Positions 31,277 to 33,260 of a stretch of 33,260 nt of DNA are shown here, piece after piece. Position 1 is the first letter of the stretch. Every line of letters begins with the position of its first letter. The notes under the pieces are model-generated. The model did no database searches, was not told where the DNA came from, and saw nothing but the letters and a program-made list of their open reading frames with translations. A program made the translations under genes and the position numbers. The DNA is from Aeromonas media (GTDB lineage Bacteria; Pseudomonadota; Gammaproteobacteria; Enterobacterales; Aeromonadaceae): the NCBI RefSeq assembly GCF_000819985.1, contig NZ_CDBZ01000129.1, positions 1 through 33,260 on the forward strand. Direction: 5' to 3'.

Positions 31277-31296
31277 TTCTTACAGAATTTAAGAAA

Positions 31297-31331
31297 GCCG
31301 TGGTACCTCTGGTGCCACGGCTTTTTGTTTT
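31297..31331 (+). terminator. Rho-independent terminator after the cold-shock gene
   Basis: GCCGTGGTACC pairs with GGTGCCACGGC (one wobble) around TCT, followed by TTTTTGTTTT. Confidence 0.92.
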
Positions 31332-31359
31332 ATGGCATATTCATAAACCACGTTTGCCA

Positions 31360-31668
31360 ATGACCATCATCATGATCCCATCACTCTTGCTGACAGTGGC
31401 GCTTGCCAATACCACCGTGCCGGATCCCGCGGCAAACGAGGCCGTGACAGTGTGCCAGCAATTCGTGCAGGTCCGTTTGGGCAAGGCTGAGCAGCCCAAG
31501 GAGATCAAGGCGCAGCCTGTCCCGAAGCGGGCGGGGGAGTGGTTGATCGATGGCAAGGTAAAAGGACCCGAAGGTCCTTTGTTGTTTGCTTGTCTGCTGC
31601 GGCAGGGAAAGCGCTGGGAATTGCTCAACTTCTCGCTCTGGGCGCCGCAGGAACTCAATTCGGCTTGA
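31360..31668 (+). CDS. small exported protein of unknown function
   Basis: From ATG 31360 the product is 102 residues with a short signal peptide (MTIIMIPSLLLTVALANT, likely cleavage after ALA or LAN) and a small mature domain with two cysteines (VTVCQQF and LFACLLRQG) that could form a disulfide. I do not recognise the family. The start is weak: no clear ribosome-binding site is seen, and ATG 31372 is an alternative. It lies directly after the cold-shock terminator, so its promoter may overlap that hairpin or it may depend on readthrough. Its 3' end overlaps, by 14 bases, the minus-strand gene that follows. Confidence 0.55.
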   Translation: MTIIMIPSLLLTVALANTTVPDPAANEAVTVCQQFVQVRLGKAEQPKEIKAQPVPKRAGEWLIDGKVKGPEGPLLFACLLRQGKRWELLNFSLWAPQELNSA

Positions 31669-31903
31669 GCGCCACCAGCAGGTGTTGAAGATGCTCCAGC
31701 ATGGTCATGCCGAAGGGGGTCAGATAGCCACCATCGACGGCACTGATCATGCCTTGTTGATGCAGACGCTGCGCCGCGAGGCACAACTCTTCAGACATGT
31801 CGCTGCGTAACTTGATCCCCAGACTCATGTTCGCCGGATCAAAGCATGCCAGTATTTTCAGCTCATTCACAAAATCGTCAGAAACCTGGTCGATCCCACT
31901 CAT
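31655..31903 (-). CDS. TIGR02647-family small protein
   Basis: This 82-residue protein matches what I recall of TIGR02647: an N-terminal helix with NELKILACFD, SLGIKLRSDMS in place of the usual LGIKVH segment, AAQRLHQQGMI, DGGYLTPFG and a closing helix MLEHLQHLLVAL. It looks like a small winged-helix protein, and a DNA-binding role is possible but unproven. It is transcribed toward the exported protein gene and overlaps its end. ATG 31903 has AAGGAG (minus strand) seven to ten bases upstream. It is apparently monocistronic. Confidence 0.8.
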   Translation of the reverse strand: MSGIDQVSDDFVNELKILACFDPANMSLGIKLRSDMSEELCLAAQRLHQQGMISAVDGGYLTPFGMTMLEHLQHLLVALKPN

Positions 31904-32151
31904 GGATGCACTCCTTACGCTAAAGATGTATGCAAACTAGCATTCCCGGTTTGACTTTAGTGGGCGCTGGCTCAAAGTATTGGGCTTTGTCTGGGCCGGA
32001 GTTGCCCGAACGCTGCTTTTTTGGCCGGAAGCGTCATGCCCCGGCTGGTTGGACTAGCAGAGTCCGCGTGCCGGCAAACATGGTAGAATAGTCTCTCTTT
32101 TGTCCTCCTGGCCAGGTATGAACCCAGGTCTTCCAGCTCAAGGCGCGTCTC

Positions 32152-32709
32152 ATGATCACTGTCACACTGGTATCTCTGCTGCACACCCTAGGTCCCCGCT
32201 TTCCTGTTTATGCACCGTCCTTGTTGCTCCCCTTGCTCGATGAGCATCAGGGGGATCTCTGGCTGCCATCCATCAAGGGGGCAGATGTCACCGCCCTGCG
32301 CCAACATGCCAAGGGGCACGAGGCGCAGAGTCTGGCCCCTCTGGCGGCAGGATGGTGCGATTTCGGGGCTGGCGGCCAGGGTGAGACTCCCGAGCTGGAC
32401 GCGCTGGCGAGTTACGACGAAGAGATGCTGGACAACCTGCTGATGTACTGGCACAGCCCTGGCAAGATCAACAGCCCGATCACCGATAACCTGTTCGAGC
32501 TGCGCCGTGGGGTGGTGGATGAAGCCCATGGCTCCAAGCTGGCGGTCGCCTGGGAGCAGCAGCAGCAGAGACGCTTCGAGCAGATCATGGCAGGGGCTTG
32601 GGCCGGTCGGGATCAGCTCTGCTTCGTGGAGGTGGAGTCCGCCTACTGGCTGCGCCAGCGTTTCTGCGAGACGGCGGAGATCACCCTGGTGACCCCGGTG
32701 CTGGGCTGA
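32152..32709 (+). CDS. conserved-looking protein of unknown function
   Basis: This 185-residue protein has no signal peptide and no membrane segment beyond a mildly hydrophobic start. I recognise no family. It is acidic, with a tract WEQQQQRRFEQI in a predicted helix and several tryptophans (WHSPGKINSPITDNLFELRRG is its most distinctive stretch, around residues 103-123; core NSPITDNLFE). Codon use matches the flanking core genes, which supports a real gene. ATG 32152 has AAGGCG upstream. A TAGAAT element near 32084 may be its -10 box. Confidence 0.65.
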   Translation: MITVTLVSLLHTLGPRFPVYAPSLLLPLLDEHQGDLWLPSIKGADVTALRQHAKGHEAQSLAPLAAGWCDFGAGGQGETPELDALASYDEEMLDNLLMYWHSPGKINSPITDNLFELRRGVVDEAHGSKLAVAWEQQQQRRFEQIMAGAWAGRDQLCFVEVESAYWLRQRFCETAEITLVTPVLG

Positions 32710-32738
32710 GATAGCCGAAACAGGAGTGACTGAGCACT

Positions 32739-32762
32739 CTTGCTGGACAAGGCGCCAGCAAG
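32739..32762. other. stem-loop before the DUF2750 gene
   Basis: CTTGCTGG and CCAGCAAG form a perfect 8-bp stem with an 8-base loop. No T tract follows. It could be a weak terminator of the upstream gene or a leader structure of the next one. Confidence 0.4.
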
Positions 32763-32803
32763 ATGTGAACATGTCGCCCTTTATTGAATGAGAGACTTGA
32801 CCA

Positions 32804-33196
32804 ATGAGCTATGAACTTAGCGACACCGAGCGCAATGCCGCGCTGCAACTGAACGCCGACTACCGCTTTGATCACTTCATCAGCAAGCTGGTCGAGCACG
32901 AAGAGCTGTTTGTTCTGACCGACGAGCACGGCGTCATGATGCTGACCACCGAAGACGAAGACTGCATCCCGGTCTGGCCGCATCCGGAATACGCCAAGGC
33001 GTGGGCCGAAGGCGAGTGGGCAGATTGCAAGCCGCAGTCCATCACCCTCAAGGTGTGGCTGGATCGCTGGGTTGACGGCATGGAGCAGGACGAGCTCTGC
33101 GTGGCCGTGTTCCCGACCCCGGAGCAGGAAGGCATAGTGCTGGATCCGGCCGACGTGGCCGACGCCATCGCACAAAAGCAGGCCAAGCGCGGCTAA
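32804..33196 (+). CDS. DUF2750 protein
   Basis: This 130-residue acidic cytoplasmic protein has the DUF2750 pattern: an RFDHFISKLVEHEELFVL start, MMLTTEDEDCIPVWPHPEYAKAW (about residues 45-67), and VWLDRWVDGMEQDELCVAVFP. The function of the family is not known. ATG 32804 follows GAGAGAC about eight bases upstream. It lies 94 bases after the previous gene with a stem-loop between. The last 64 bases of the window after it hold nothing I can identify. Confidence 0.85.
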   Translation: MSYELSDTERNAALQLNADYRFDHFISKLVEHEELFVLTDEHGVMMLTTEDEDCIPVWPHPEYAKAWAEGEWADCKPQSITLKVWLDRWVDGMEQDELCVAVFPTPEQEGIVLDPADVADAIAQKQAKRG

Positions 33197-33260
33197 GTCC
33201 CGCCCAGGCGCTGCTGCCACAAAAAAGACCCCGCCACAGTGCGCAATGCTGTTCACTTAA

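Noticed and set aside
31972..32184. 70-codon minus-strand frame upstream of the 185-residue gene
   Set aside because: It has no ribosome-binding site or motif, lies across a promoter region and overlaps the next gene's start.
33197..33260. Possible gene or terminator in the last 64 bases
   Set aside because: I could not find a convincing hairpin or coding start there.

Overview
The window looks like a chromosomal segment of a gammaproteobacterium, most probably Aeromonas. I base this on the overall gene set and protein sequences: Tus, YceH, AstE, the GfcBCD group, a 69-residue cold-shock protein and the DUF1127 and DUF2750 proteins. This assignment is from recognition, not from a database search. 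There are no rRNA, tRNA or CRISPR loci.

Bases 1-15700 are the end of a surface-polysaccharide (O-antigen or capsule) locus, with base composition that is AT-rich at the left edge and intermediate further on. It starts with a polytopic membrane protein whose N-terminus is unresolved. A tightly packed plus-strand operon follows: cysD, cysN, an SLC13-type permease and cysC (sulfate uptake, APS and PAPS synthesis), then without a break a family 2 glycosyltransferase, an SDR sugar-nucleotide reductase or epimerase, a WecA/WbpL-type initiating transferase and a WbpM-type 4,6-dehydratase. Most junctions are stop/start overlaps, so PAPS synthesis appears to be translationally tied to glycan assembly, which would suit a sulfated glycan. 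Next comes a gfcB-gfcC-gfcD (yjbFGH-like) group whose first gene is interrupted just after its start by an IS3-family element.

Bases 15700-24300 hold a PglL-type O-oligosaccharyltransferase, a glycine-zipper envelope protein broken by a second, diverged copy of the same IS (with a 4-bp GGGG target duplication), yceH, and a 1280-residue SNF2-family ATPase. From about 15.77 kb the DNA is GC-rich with core-genome codon use.

Bases 24300-33260 hold the replication-terminus protein Tus (minus strand), a DUF1127 protein, astE, a three-gene 2-oxoacid dehydrogenase operon (E1 alpha, E1 beta, E2), a cold-shock protein, a small exported protein, a TIGR02647-type protein (minus strand), an unrecognised 185-residue protein and a DUF2750 protein.

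The most notable observations are: the PAPS module embedded in the glycan operon; the two inverted IS copies that disrupt envelope genes on both sides of gfcCD-pglL; the dehydrogenase operon, where every gene is preceded by a small overlapping ORF and one of these is a decayed tandem copy of the E1 beta start; a Tus with a conserved lock pocket but no E. coli-type Ter beside it; and a Met/Cys-rich small ORF in the cold-shock leader.
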